From positions 62,001-126,000 of the forward strand of contig CAVXOR010000001.1 in the NCBI GenBank assembly GCA_963763475.1: 64,000 nucleotides of DNA. The letters run 5' to 3'. The stretch's first letter is position 1. Every line of letters starts with the position of its first letter. Source of the stretch: AC-32 sp963763475. GTDB lineage: Bacteria > Actinomycetota > Thermoleophilia > Gaiellales > Gaiellaceae. Below, one piece after another: positions 1 to 7,412 of the stretch. The translations under genes and the position numbers were made by a program. Under the pieces are notes generated by a model. The model was not told the origin of the DNA and did not search any database. It worked only from the letters and a program-made list of their open reading frames with translations.

Positions 1-234
1 CCGGCCGCCCAGGTAACGCACGCCGGCAGCGAGCCAGATCGTCGAGTACCCGCGCGAGCCGCCGAGCTCCAGCACCTCGCAGTCGGTCTGCGGAGCGACG
101 AACGAGAACAGGAACTGGCCGGTCGTGCGAGCGACCTGGCGTGCGCGCTGCTCGCGCGGCACGTTGCGGGCGCGCTCGTCGGCGTCCTCGGCCTCGAGCC
201 GGTCGAGCACGGCGCGCACACGGTCGTCTAGCAC
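1..234 (-). CDS. SAM-dependent methyltransferase, 5' part only
   Basis: The first 78 codons of a minus-strand gene that runs off the left edge. The GTG start at 234 lies inside the end of tag, sharing seven bases (GTGCTAG), so the two are probably translated together. The N-terminal 50 residues are charged and helical. They are followed by a motif-I-like segment reading CEVLELGGSRGYSTIWLAAG, which fits the first strand and glycine loop of a class I (Rossmann) methyltransferase of the O-methyltransferase/DUF1442 kind. The catalytic part is outside the window, so the substrate cannot be inferred. Family assignment rests on this one motif. Confidence 0.6.
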   Translation of the reverse strand, partial: MLDDRVRAVLDRLEAEDADERARNVPREQRARQVARTTGQFLFSFVAPQTDCEVLELGGSRGYSTIWLAAGVRYLGGR

Positions 235-812
235 GCGGTCGAGCCTAGCTGCGCCCTCGCCGCCTCCGCGGCTGCGCGAGCAGGGCACGTGGCGAGGTGG
301 TCGTCGACGACGCCGCAGGCCTGCATCGCCGCGTAGACCGTCGTCGGCCCGACGAACCGAAAGCCCGTTTTGCGCAGCTCCTTCGAGAGCGCGACCGACT
401 CGGGCGTCGTCGCCTGCCAGTCCTTGGCCGAGCGTGGCGCGGGACCGTCGACCCGGTACGACCAGACGAGCTCCGGGAGCGGCCGCCCCGACTCGCGCAG
501 CGCGACCGTCGCGCGGGCGTTGGCGATCGAGGCCTCGATCTTGCCCCGGTGCCGCACGATCCCGACGTCGCCGAGCAGCCGTGTCACGTCCTGCTCGCCG
601 AACTCCGCGACCCGGTCGGGGTCGAAACCGGCGAACGCGGCCCGGAAGTTCTCGCGCTTGCGCAGGATCGTCAGCCACGAGAGCCCGGATTGGAAGCCCT
701 CCAGGCAAAACCGTTCGTACAGTCCGCGCTCGTCCACGACCGGGCGGCCCCACTCCTCGTCGTGGTAGCGGTTGTACGCCTCGTCCGAGCTCTCCCAGCA
801 GCGGTCGGCCAC
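228..812 (-). CDS. tag: DNA-3-methyladenine glycosylase I
   Basis: A 194-residue cytoplasmic base-excision repair enzyme that removes 3-methyladenine from alkylated DNA. The family signature is clear: RCWESSDEAYNRYHDEEWG at the N-terminus supplies Cys5 and His17 of the zinc snap, and DDHLATC near the C-terminus supplies the second His and Cys. The segment CLEGFQSGLSWLTIL matches the helix-hairpin-helix region that holds the catalytic aromatic residues. Length is normal for Tag (about 190). It starts on the stop codon of the Rieske gene (shared base 812), at the tail of the sufS-sufU-Rieske run, so it is probably cotranscribed with Fe-S genes. Confidence 0.95.
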   Translation of the reverse strand: MADRCWESSDEAYNRYHDEEWGRPVVDERGLYERFCLEGFQSGLSWLTILRKRENFRAAFAGFDPDRVAEFGEQDVTRLLGDVGIVRHRGKIEASIANARATVALRESGRPLPELVWSYRVDGPAPRSAKDWQATTPESVALSKELRKTGFRFVGPTTVYAAMQACGVVDDHLATCPARAAAEAARAQLGSTAC

Positions 813-1126
813 TAGGCGATCGTGACCTTGACGAGGCCGTCATCGACGCGGACGGGAAAGGTCTCGACCGGCAGCACGGCCGGAAGCGAGAGCGGCCGGC
901 CCGTGCAGATCTCGATCCGCGCGCCGTGGCGTGGGCAGACCGCCACGCCCTCCTCGGCGTCGAAGTCGCCCTCGCAGAGTGGCCCGTCGTCGTGGGAGCA
1001 GCGATCCTCGATCGCGCAGTAGCGGCCGCCCAGGTTGTAGACGCCGACCGAGATCTCGCCCGAGTGGACGATCTTCACCGTCCCGGGCGGCAGCTCCTCG
1101 ACCGGCGCGACGATGATCTCGGCCAA
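812..1126 (-). CDS. Rieske [2Fe-2S] ferredoxin of the suf cluster
   Basis: A small soluble Rieske protein, annotated in relatives as non-haem iron oxygenase ferredoxin subunit. The two cluster-binding boxes are CSHDDGPL (Cys-x-His) and CPRHGARI (Cys-x-x-His). I chose the TTG at 1126, giving about 104 residues beginning LAEIIVAPVEELPPG, because relatives begin at this point and the upstream bases form two strong hairpins that look non-coding. A longer reading from TTG 1192 adds 22 Ala/Arg-rich residues. It follows sufU and sits beside tag. Rieske ferredoxins of this type often accompany actinobacterial suf operons, perhaps as an electron donor, but the partner is not known. Confidence 0.85.
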   Translation of the reverse strand: MAEIIVAPVEELPPGTVKIVHSGEISVGVYNLGGRYCAIEDRCSHDDGPLCEGDFDAEEGVAVCPRHGARIEICTGRPLSLPAVLPVETFPVRVDDGLVKVTIA

Positions 1127-1132
1127 CGCTAA

Positions 1133-1184
1133 GGCACCGCTTGCGGTGCCGGCGTCAGGCCGCGCGGGCTCTGCCCGTGCGGCC
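1133..1184 (-). repeat. Two adjacent hairpins between sufU and the Rieske gene
   Basis: GGCACCGC at 1133 and GCGGTGCC at 1143 form a near-perfect palindrome (7-bp stem with a CTTG loop). Just beside it, bases 1158-1169 pair with 1173-1184 in a 12-bp GC stem with one G-T wobble and a three-base loop. Neither is followed by a T run, so they look more like an intercistronic processing or attenuation structure than a classical terminator. Confidence 0.5.
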
Positions 1185-1228
1185 GTCTGCAATGACCAAT
1201 CGACCCATTCAAGGCGATCACAACGGCG

Positions 1229-1654
1229 CTATTTGAGGTCGAGCTCGTCGAGCCCGGCCCACTCCTCGGGCAGCGGCGTCCCCTTCGCCCGGTGCAGCGC
1301 GACCTTCAGCACGCCGAGGCCGAGCAGCGCGCACTTGAGCCTGATCGGGGTCAGCGGGATGCCGACCTCCTCGAGCAGGTCTTCCTTCGGGAGCTCGGCG
1401 ATCTCGGTCGCCGTACGGCCCTGGACCATCTCCATCAGCATCGAAGTGGAGGCCTGGCTGATCGCGCAGCCGCGGCCGGAGAACTTGACCTCGTCGATCG
1501 TCTCGCCGTCATCGCCGAACTGGACGTAGATCGAGACCTCGTCGCCGCAGAGCGGGTTCAGGCCCTCGGCCTGCGCGTCGGCGTCCTCGATCACCCCGTG
1601 CCCGCGCGGATTCTTGTAGTGGTCGAGGATCACCTCGCGGTAGAGATCTTCCAC
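1229..1654 (-). CDS. sufU: Fe-S cluster assembly protein SufU
   Basis: A 141-residue zinc-containing sulfur acceptor that takes persulfide sulfur from SufS and hands it to the SufBCD scaffold. Three conserved cysteines are visible, in NPLCGDEV, GRGCAISQAS and IRLKCALLGL. The Asp after the first (CGDEV) is the usual fourth metal ligand. The insertion between the second and third Cys, longer than in NifU/IscU, marks the SufU subfamily. It starts two bases after the sufS stop, so coupling is likely. Length and gene order (sufS-sufU) are standard for Gram-positive bacteria. Confidence 0.95.
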   Translation of the reverse strand: MEDLYREVILDHYKNPRGHGVIEDADAQAEGLNPLCGDEVSIYVQFGDDGETIDEVKFSGRGCAISQASTSMLMEMVQGRTATEIAELPKEDLLEEVGIPLTPIRLKCALLGLGVLKVALHRAKGTPLPEEWAGLDELDLK

Positions 1655-1656
1655 GG

Positions 1657-2892
1657 CTACCCCAGGATCTTCCGGACTTTGTGCAGGCCCTGCGCGAGCC
1701 GGTCGATCTCCTCCGGCACGGTGTACAGGTAGAAGCTCGCGCGGTTGGTCGCCGCCACGCCGAGGCGCTTCATCAAGGGCTGGCAGCAGTGGTGGCCGGC
1801 ACGGATCGCGACGCCCTCCGAGTCGAGCACCTGCGCCACGTCGTGCGGGTGGATTCCTTCGACGTTGAACGAGACGATCCCGGCGCGCCGCTCGGGCGGC
1901 GGACCGTACGTGATCACGCCACCGATCTCCGCGAGCCGCTCCAGCGCGTACGCCGCCAGCTCGCTCTCGTAGTCGGCGATCGCCTCGAGCCCGACGGCCG
2001 AGACGTAGTCCATCGCGACGCCGAAGCCGACTGCCTCGGCAATCGGCATCGTCCCGGCCTCGAACTTGTAGGGCAGCTCGCCCCAGGTCGTCTCCTCGGC
2101 CTTGACCGAGCGGATCATGTGGCCGCCGAGGTTGAACGGCGCCATCTGCTCGAGCAGCTCGGCTCGGCCCCAGAGCGCGCCGACCCCGCTCGGCCCGCAG
2201 AGCTTGTGCGAGCTGAAGGCGAGGAAGTCGCAGCCGAGCTCTTGGACATCGACGCGGTGGTGAGGCGCACCCTGTGCGGCGTCGACCACCATGATCGCGC
2301 CGCGCTCGTGCGCCCAGGCCGCCAGCTTCGTGACGGGGTTGATCGTGCCCAGCGAGTTCGAGACGAGGTTCGTGGCCACGACCTTCACGCCGTCGTGCTC
2401 GTCGAGCCCCTCTAGCAGAAGCTCACCATTGTCGTCGATCCGCAGCAGCCGGAAGTCGGCGCCGGTGCGCTTGGCGATGTACTGCCACGGGACGAAGTTC
2501 GAGTGGTGCTCGAGCTCGGTCACGAGCACGACGTCGCCGGGGCCGAGGTTGTCGAGGCCCCAGGCGTAGGCGACGAGGTTGATCGACTCGGTCGCGCTGC
2601 GGGTGAAGATCACCTCGCGCGCCGACGGGGCGTTGACGAACGTGCGGGCTGTCTCGCGCGCGCCCTCGTAGGCCTCGGTCGCGCGCTCCGAGAGGAGGTA
2701 GACGCCGCGGTGGACGTTCGCGTACGAGGTCTCGTAGAAGTCGCGCAGCGCGTCGAGCACCTGGCGCGGCTTCTGCGAGCTCGCCGCCGAGTCCAGATAG
2801 GCGAGCGGCTTGCCGTGGATCTTCTGCTCGAAGATCGGGAAGTCCGCGCGCAGCTTCTGCGCGTCGAGGGCTGGGCGAGCCGTCACTGCCAC
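1657..2892 (-). CDS. sufS: Cysteine desulfurase SufS
   Basis: A group II PLP-dependent cysteine desulfurase of 411 residues. It releases sulfur from L-cysteine as an enzyme-bound persulfide for Fe-S assembly. The PLP lysine is in SSHKLCGPSGVG (Lys230 from the chosen start) and the persulfide cysteine is in RAGHHCCQP (Cys369). The N-terminal DFPIFEQKIHGKPLAYLDSA is typical of SufS. The frame stays open further upstream, but GTG 2892 lies exactly six bases after a TACGAT -10 box, which suggests a leaderless start; GTG 2886 is the alternative. It heads sufS-sufU-Rieske-tag and is divergent from the cytochrome c gene at 2920. Confidence 0.93.
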   Translation of the reverse strand: MAVTARPALDAQKLRADFPIFEQKIHGKPLAYLDSAASSQKPRQVLDALRDFYETSYANVHRGVYLLSERATEAYEGARETARTFVNAPSAREVIFTRSATESINLVAYAWGLDNLGPGDVVLVTELEHHSNFVPWQYIAKRTGADFRLLRIDDNGELLLEGLDEHDGVKVVATNLVSNSLGTINPVTKLAAWAHERGAIMVVDAAQGAPHHRVDVQELGCDFLAFSSHKLCGPSGVGALWGRAELLEQMAPFNLGGHMIRSVKAEETTWGELPYKFEAGTMPIAEAVGFGVAMDYVSAVGLEAIADYESELAAYALERLAEIGGVITYGPPPERRAGIVSFNVEGIHPHDVAQVLDSEGVAIRAGHHCCQPLMKRLGVAATNRASFYLYTVPEEIDRLAQGLHKVRKILG

Positions 2893-2897
2893 AGGGC

Positions 2898-2904
2898 TAT
2901 CGTA
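2898..2904. promoter_or_regulatory. Overlapping bidirectional -10 element between sufS and the cytochrome c gene
   Basis: TATCGTA reads as TATCGT on the plus strand and TACGAT on the minus strand, both TAnnnT. The minus copy lies six bases before GTG 2892 (leaderless sufS). The plus copy lies 16 bases before ATG 2920, with GAGG as a possible ribosome binding site. No clear -35 boxes are visible. Confidence 0.45.
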
Positions 2905-2919
2905 CCGAGGCACCGGGTC

Positions 2920-4284
2920 ATGAAGCTCCGCGCCGCAACCGCCCTCCTCGTCGCGATTCTCCCGCTCGCAGCAGGCTGCGGCGGGTCGAGCGGCACCTCG
3001 AGCTCGCCCGGCGCGAAGGTCTTCGCCAGCGCGGGCTGCGGCGGCTGCCACACGCTCGAGGCGGCCGGAGCGAAGGGGCAGGTGGGACCCGACCTCGACG
3101 AGCTGAAGCCGGACCAGTCGACGGTCGAGCGGCAAGTGCGCAACGGCGGCAACGGCATGCCCTCGTTCCGCCAGAAGCTCTCGGCGAACCAGATCGACCA
3201 GGTGGCGTCCTTCGTCTCCACCGCCGCGCGCAGCTCCGGCACGAGCTTCGCCTTCAAGCCGAACGACACGACGATCGCCGACTGCGGGAGGAGCGACGAG
3301 CCCAACTGCCTGCGACAGGCGTTCGGCAACCTCGCGTACCGCGAGGGACCGGAGAAGGCCCTCGGGCTGCTGGCGACCGACGACTCACGCATGTCCGAGG
3401 TCCATGCGGACTGCCATCAGATCTCGCACTGGATCGGCCGGGCGGGCCTCGTCTACTACAAGCACGACGCCGGCCAGGCGCTCTCACATGGCGAGATGAC
3501 CTGCAACTCGGGCTACTACCACGGTGTCCTCCAGGTCGCGCTCGCGGGGCTGCCGCGCGACGTCGTGGTCAGGAAATCGCAGCGTCTCTGCAGCGCCCCG
3601 GCGGTGAACACCGAGGAGTTCCTCCTCTACCAGTGTGTCCACGGGCTCGGGCACGGGTTGATGATCTACAGCGGCGACGACCTGCCCTGGTCGTTGCGCA
3701 CCTGCCACAAGCTGCTGAGCGACTTCGACCGCGTCTCCTGCACCGGCGGAGTGTTCATGCAGAACCTCGACACGACGATGGGCACCTCGCGCTACCTCAG
3801 CAAGAAGGACCCGATCTACCCCTGCAACACGGTCGGCGAGCGCGACAAGATCTATTGCTACCTGATGGTCACGTCGCGGATCAACACGCTCGACGGCTTC
3901 AACTGGCGCAAGACCGCCGACTGGTGCAGGCGGAGCGAGCGTGGCTGGGTGAAGACGTGCTTCGAGTCGTTCGGGCGCGACGCGTCGGGCGCCAGCCAGT
4001 ACCAGCCGGCGAAGACGGTCGGGCTCTGCCTGCAGGCCGGCCCGAACGCCGGGGACTGCATCTACGGCGCCGCCCGCGACTACGGCAACAACTACGCGGG
4101 CGGTCCTGCCGCCTCGCGGTTCTGCGCGGGGGCCCCGGCGCGCTTCCGGCCGCGCTGCTACGAGGGCCTCGGGACGATCCTCGGCTCGATGCACCGGCTC
4201 GGCCCCGAGCGGAAAGCGGCCTGCAACCAGGTCGCGCCGGCGCGTTACCGGGCCGACTGCTACCGCGGCGCCGCGATCACGTAG
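2920..4284 (+). CDS. Lipoprotein mono-haem cytochrome c fused to a large Cys/His-rich domain
   Basis: A 454-residue exported protein. The N-terminus is a lipoprotein signal ending LAAGC (Cys about 20). Residues about 30-110 form a small class I cytochrome c domain with CGGCH and an axial-Met candidate in GMPSF. The remaining 330 or so residues are a domain I do not recognise. It has 18 cysteines, an even number consistent with nine disulfides, and conserved-looking histidine clusters: HADCHQISHWIGR, YYHGVLQ, CVHGLGHGL and TCHKLL. Spaced CxxG/CYxG turns suggest a repeated fold. It starts a plus-strand block that splits the suf genes, and the next gene starts on its stop codon (TAGTG). Extracytoplasmic redox or metal chemistry is likely, but the function is unknown. 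Confidence 0.85.
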   Translation: MKLRAATALLVAILPLAAGCGGSSGTSSSPGAKVFASAGCGGCHTLEAAGAKGQVGPDLDELKPDQSTVERQVRNGGNGMPSFRQKLSANQIDQVASFVSTAARSSGTSFAFKPNDTTIADCGRSDEPNCLRQAFGNLAYREGPEKALGLLATDDSRMSEVHADCHQISHWIGRAGLVYYKHDAGQALSHGEMTCNSGYYHGVLQVALAGLPRDVVVRKSQRLCSAPAVNTEEFLLYQCVHGLGHGLMIYSGDDLPWSLRTCHKLLSDFDRVSCTGGVFMQNLDTTMGTSRYLSKKDPIYPCNTVGERDKIYCYLMVTSRINTLDGFNWRKTADWCRRSERGWVKTCFESFGRDASGASQYQPAKTVGLCLQAGPNAGDCIYGAARDYGNNYAGGPAASRFCAGAPARFRPRCYEGLGTILGSMHRLGPERKAACNQVAPARYRADCYRGAAIT

Positions 4285-4916
4285 TGCTCGCGCGGCTCGC
4301 GGCGCGCGCGTCGCTCTGGAACAGGCGCCGCAAGCTGGCGCTCTTCATGGAGTCGATGCGCCCGGGGCCCGAGACCCGGGTGGTGGACGTCGGCGTCGGC
4401 GACACGGGCTTCGGCACCGAGCCGGGAGTGGCTACGAGCCACAACTTCTTCGAGGCGCTCTATCCGTGGCCCGAGCGGATCACGGCGGTCAGCGACGTGC
4501 CGCTGCCGAACTTCGCTCGCGAGTTCCCGATGGTCGAGTGCGTCACGGCAAGCGGCACCGAGCTGCCGTTCGAGGACGACGCCTTCGACGTCGCGTTCTC
4601 GAACGCGGTGGTCGAGCATGTCGGCGGGCGCCACGAGCAGCGGCGCTTCGTCTCCGAGCTCTGCCGCGTGGCGCCGCGCGTCTTTCTCTCCACCCCCAAC
4701 CGCTGGTTTCCGGTCGAGACGCACACGCTCGTTCCTTTCGTCCACTGGCTTCCGCGGCCGGCCGCGGACCGAGCCTTCGCCGCGCTCGGGAAGGACAACT
4801 GGAAGCGGGTCGAACTGCTGACCAAAGACGCATTGCTAGGTCTGTTCCCGCCAGACGTGAAGCCGCGTGTGGTCGAGTCGCGGATCACGATCAGCGTGGG
4901 GGCGGAACGGGCCTAG
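4284..4916 (+). CDS. Class I SAM-dependent methyltransferase
   Basis: A 210-residue predicted methyltransferase. The GTG start shares one base with the stop of the Cys/His-rich cytochrome. Motif I is an unusual VVDVGVGDTGFG. FEDDAFDVAFSNAVVEHVG matches the post-motif region of Methyltransf_11-type enzymes, and RVAPRVFLSTPNRWFPVETHT matches enzymes acting on sugars or lipids. The basic first 20 residues (LWNRRRKLALF) could touch a membrane surface. The substrate is unknown. Tight linkage suggests it is coexpressed with the cytochrome, but nothing shows that they act together. Confidence 0.8.
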   Translation: MLARLAARASLWNRRRKLALFMESMRPGPETRVVDVGVGDTGFGTEPGVATSHNFFEALYPWPERITAVSDVPLPNFAREFPMVECVTASGTELPFEDDAFDVAFSNAVVEHVGGRHEQRRFVSELCRVAPRVFLSTPNRWFPVETHTLVPFVHWLPRPAADRAFAALGKDNWKRVELLTKDALLGLFPPDVKPRVVESRITISVGAERA

Positions 4917-4977
4917 AAACCGCCTCTCACCCCCTCCGGACGAGGTCGTTTCCGTCGCGCCTGAATACGTTGGTCTC

Positions 4978-5373
4978 GTGGGGGAGCCAACGAAGGGGCA
5001 GGCTTCTGACTCGATCGCGGAGTTCTTCACCGAGCTCGGCAACCGAGGCCACGAACCGCTGCTCCAGAGGGCGAGCGGCAGCGCTCGCTTCGATGTCGCC
5101 GACGGCAAGCGAACCGAGCGCTGGCTCCTGACCATCGACCGAGGCGACCTCCGCGTCTCCCGTAGGAACGCTGCCGCCGACTGCGTTCTGCGTCTCGACC
5201 GGCGCACCTTCGAACGGGCGGTGAACGGCGAGCTGAACCTGATGGCGGCTGCGCTCCGGGGAACGTTCGCCCTGGGAGGCGACCCGAGGTTCCTCGTGCT
5301 CCTGCAGCGACTCTTCCCCCGACCTTCGCGGCGGCGCCGCCGGCGCGCCGGCCCCTCGGGGACGAAACAGTGA
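4978..5373 (+). CDS. SCP2 sterol-binding domain protein
   Basis: About 131 residues with an SCP2-like lipid-binding fold. The core reads LTIDRGDLRVSRRNAAADC, then CVLRLDRRTFERAVNGELN and LMAAALRGTFALGGDPRFL, the typical order of strand, helix and G-x-L-x-x-x-G-D in SCP2 proteins. The last 20 residues are a basic Arg-rich tail. The start is uncertain; GTG 4978 is chosen because everything upstream lies in the previous gene or lacks similarity to the family. Its last bases overlap the start of the glucosidase (GTGA), so the two are coupled. The ligand is unknown. Confidence 0.75.
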   Translation: MGEPTKGQASDSIAEFFTELGNRGHEPLLQRASGSARFDVADGKRTERWLLTIDRGDLRVSRRNAAADCVLRLDRRTFERAVNGELNLMAAALRGTFALGGDPRFLVLLQRLFPRPSRRRRRRAGPSGTKQ

Positions 5374-7412
5374 GCGACGGCCTCGTCAAGATCCTCGACG
5401 GCAACACGTTCGTGGTCAGCGACGCACGCGGTGACATCGAGGCCTCGCCCACGGACCCCACGGGCCTCTTCTCGTACGACACCCGCTTTCTCTCGGAGTG
5501 GGTCCTGACGATCAACGGCGACCGCATGAACCCGCTCTCGGTCGACGACCTCCAGTACTTCGAGTCGCGCTTCTTCCTCGTGCCCGGCACCGGGACCGTC
5601 TACATCGACGCGAAGCTGTCGGTCATCCGGCGCCGCGCGGTCGGCAACGGCTTCCACGAGGAGCTGACGATCCTCAACCATGCCGACGAGGCGGCCGACC
5701 TGAAAGTCCGCCTCGACGCGGGCTGCGACTTCGCCGACCTGTTCGAGGTCAAGGACGCGCTCGAGAAGAAGGGCACGTACTCGGCCCGCGTCAAGAGCGG
5801 CAAGCTTGTGCTGGCCTACGACCGCGAGACCTTCGGCCGCTCGACCGCGATCTCCTCGTCGCAGCCTGCGCGAGTCGACAAGAAGGGCCTCACGTTCAAG
5901 GTCCGCATCGACCCGCACGACGAGTGGACCACGCAACTCGACGTCGTCACGGAGCGTCTCGGGGTCGAAGAATCGGAGCGCGTCGAGGATCCGGCGAAGT
6001 CGCGGCAACGAATGCAGAAGAGCCTGGAGCGCTGGATCGACCAGGCCCCTCGCCTGGAGTGCGACTGGGAACCGCTGCGGGCCACCTACCGCCGCAGCCT
6101 GGTCGACCTGGCCGCGCTCCGCTTTTCCCCGCGCATCGCCGGAGGCCGCAGCTTGCCGGCTGCAGGCCTGCCCTGGTTCATGACCATGTTCGGCCGGGAC
6201 AGCCTCCTGACCAGCTTGCAGGCGCTTCCGTTCACGTCCGAGCTCGCCGCGACGACGCTGCGAGCGCTGGGCGACTGGCAGGGGGTCGGCGTCGACAACT
6301 TCCGCGACGAGGATCCGGGCCGGATCCTGCACGAGATGCGGTACGGCGAGCTGACCGCCTTCGAAGAGCGCCCGCATTCCCCGTACTACGGCTCCGCCGA
6401 TGCGACACCGCTGTTCGTCGTGCTGCTCGACGAGTACGAGCGCTGGACCGGCGATCGAGGGCTCGTGAGAGAGCTCGAGGTCGAGGCGCGGGCCGCGTTG
6501 AAGTGGATCGACGAGTACGCGGATCTCCAGGGCACCGGCTATGTCTGGTACGAGCGCCGGAACAAGAAGACCGGGCTCGAAAACCAGTGCTGGAAGGACT
6601 CCTGGGATTCGATCTCCTTCCGGGACGGCCAGATCCCGGGCTTCCCCCGAGCGACCTGCGAGCTGCAGGGGTACGCGTACGACGCGAAGCTCCGCGGCGC
6701 GCGCCTTGCCCGGCTCGTCTGGAAGGACGAGCCCCTGGCCGAGCAGCTCGAACGGCAGGCCGCCGACCTCAAGCGGCGCTTCAACCGGGACTTCTGGGTC
6801 GAGGACGGTGAGTACTTCGCGCTGGCGCTCGATCCAGACGGGGCGCAGGTGGACGCGCTCACCTCGAACAACGGCCACCTCCTCTGGAGCGGCATCGTCG
6901 ACAAGGAGAAGGCGAAGGCGGTCGCCGGGCACCTGCTTGGGTCTCGCCTCTTCTCCGGCTGGGGCGTGCGCACCCTGGCGGAGGGAGAGGGACGCTACAA
7001 CCCGATCGGCTACCACGTCGGCACGGTCTGGCCCTTCGACAACTCGTTCATCGCCTGGGGCCTGCGGCGCTACGGCTTCAAGGACGAAGCCGCGGTGGTC
7101 GCGGCGGGAATCCTGGACGCGGCCGAGTTTTTCGAGGGGCGCCTGCCCGAGGCGTTCGGCGGCTACGAGCGCTCGCAGACGATGTATCCGGTGCAGTACC
7201 CGACGGCGTGCAGCCCGCAGGCCTGGTCCACCGGCGCTCCACTCCTGCTCCTGCGGACGATGCTCGGACTCGAGCCGCACGGCGAAAACCTGATGGTCGA
7301 CGCCGCGCTCCCCAGAACGATCGGCCATCTCGAGTTGCTCGACATCCCCGGGCGGTGGGGGCGCATCGACGCCTTTGGACGCGGTCGAGTCGACGTCGGA
7401 TCGCGAGCATGA
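5370..7412 (+). CDS. Glycogen debranching-type amylo-alpha-1,6-glucosidase
   Basis: A 680-residue cytoplasmic glycoside hydrolase. Residues about 10-200 are a beta-rich bacterial debranching-enzyme N-terminal domain (GDE_N type), starting LDGNTFVVSDARGDIEAS. Residues about 260-640 form an (alpha/alpha)6 barrel with PWFMTMFGRDSLLTSLQ, ENQCWKDSWDSISFRDG and GYHVGTVWPFDNSFIAWGL, all characteristic of amylo-alpha-1,6-glucosidase-like proteins. Such enzymes trim alpha-1,6 branches of glycogen or related glucans. It starts by GTG within the stop of the SCP2 gene and shares ATGA with the MFS gene downstream, which suggests a three-gene unit with a sugar-transport theme. The exact substrate is not shown by sequence. 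Confidence 0.85.
   Translation: MSDGLVKILDGNTFVVSDARGDIEASPTDPTGLFSYDTRFLSEWVLTINGDRMNPLSVDDLQYFESRFFLVPGTGTVYIDAKLSVIRRRAVGNGFHEELTILNHADEAADLKVRLDAGCDFADLFEVKDALEKKGTYSARVKSGKLVLAYDRETFGRSTAISSSQPARVDKKGLTFKVRIDPHDEWTTQLDVVTERLGVEESERVEDPAKSRQRMQKSLERWIDQAPRLECDWEPLRATYRRSLVDLAALRFSPRIAGGRSLPAAGLPWFMTMFGRDSLLTSLQALPFTSELAATTLRALGDWQGVGVDNFRDEDPGRILHEMRYGELTAFEERPHSPYYGSADATPLFVVLLDEYERWTGDRGLVRELEVEARAALKWIDEYADLQGTGYVWYERRNKKTGLENQCWKDSWDSISFRDGQIPGFPRATCELQGYAYDAKLRGARLARLVWKDEPLAEQLERQAADLKRRFNRDFWVEDGEYFALALDPDGAQVDALTSNNGHLLWSGIVDKEKAKAVAGHLLGSRLFSGWGVRTLAEGEGRYNPIGYHVGTVWPFDNSFIAWGLRRYGFKDEAAVVAAGILDAAEFFEGRLPEAFGGYERSQTMYPVQYPTACSPQAWSTGAPLLLLRTMLGLEPHGENLMVDAALPRTIGHLELLDIPGRWGRIDAFGRGRVDVGSRA

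Noticed and set aside
2503..2919. Longer N-terminus for the Cys/His-rich cytochrome
   Set aside because: The upstream extension lies antisense to sufS, and the lipoprotein signal begins exactly at ATG 2920.
2893..3135. Longer N-terminus for SufS
   Set aside because: The extension is antisense to the cytochrome domain, and SufS homology starts after GTG 2892.
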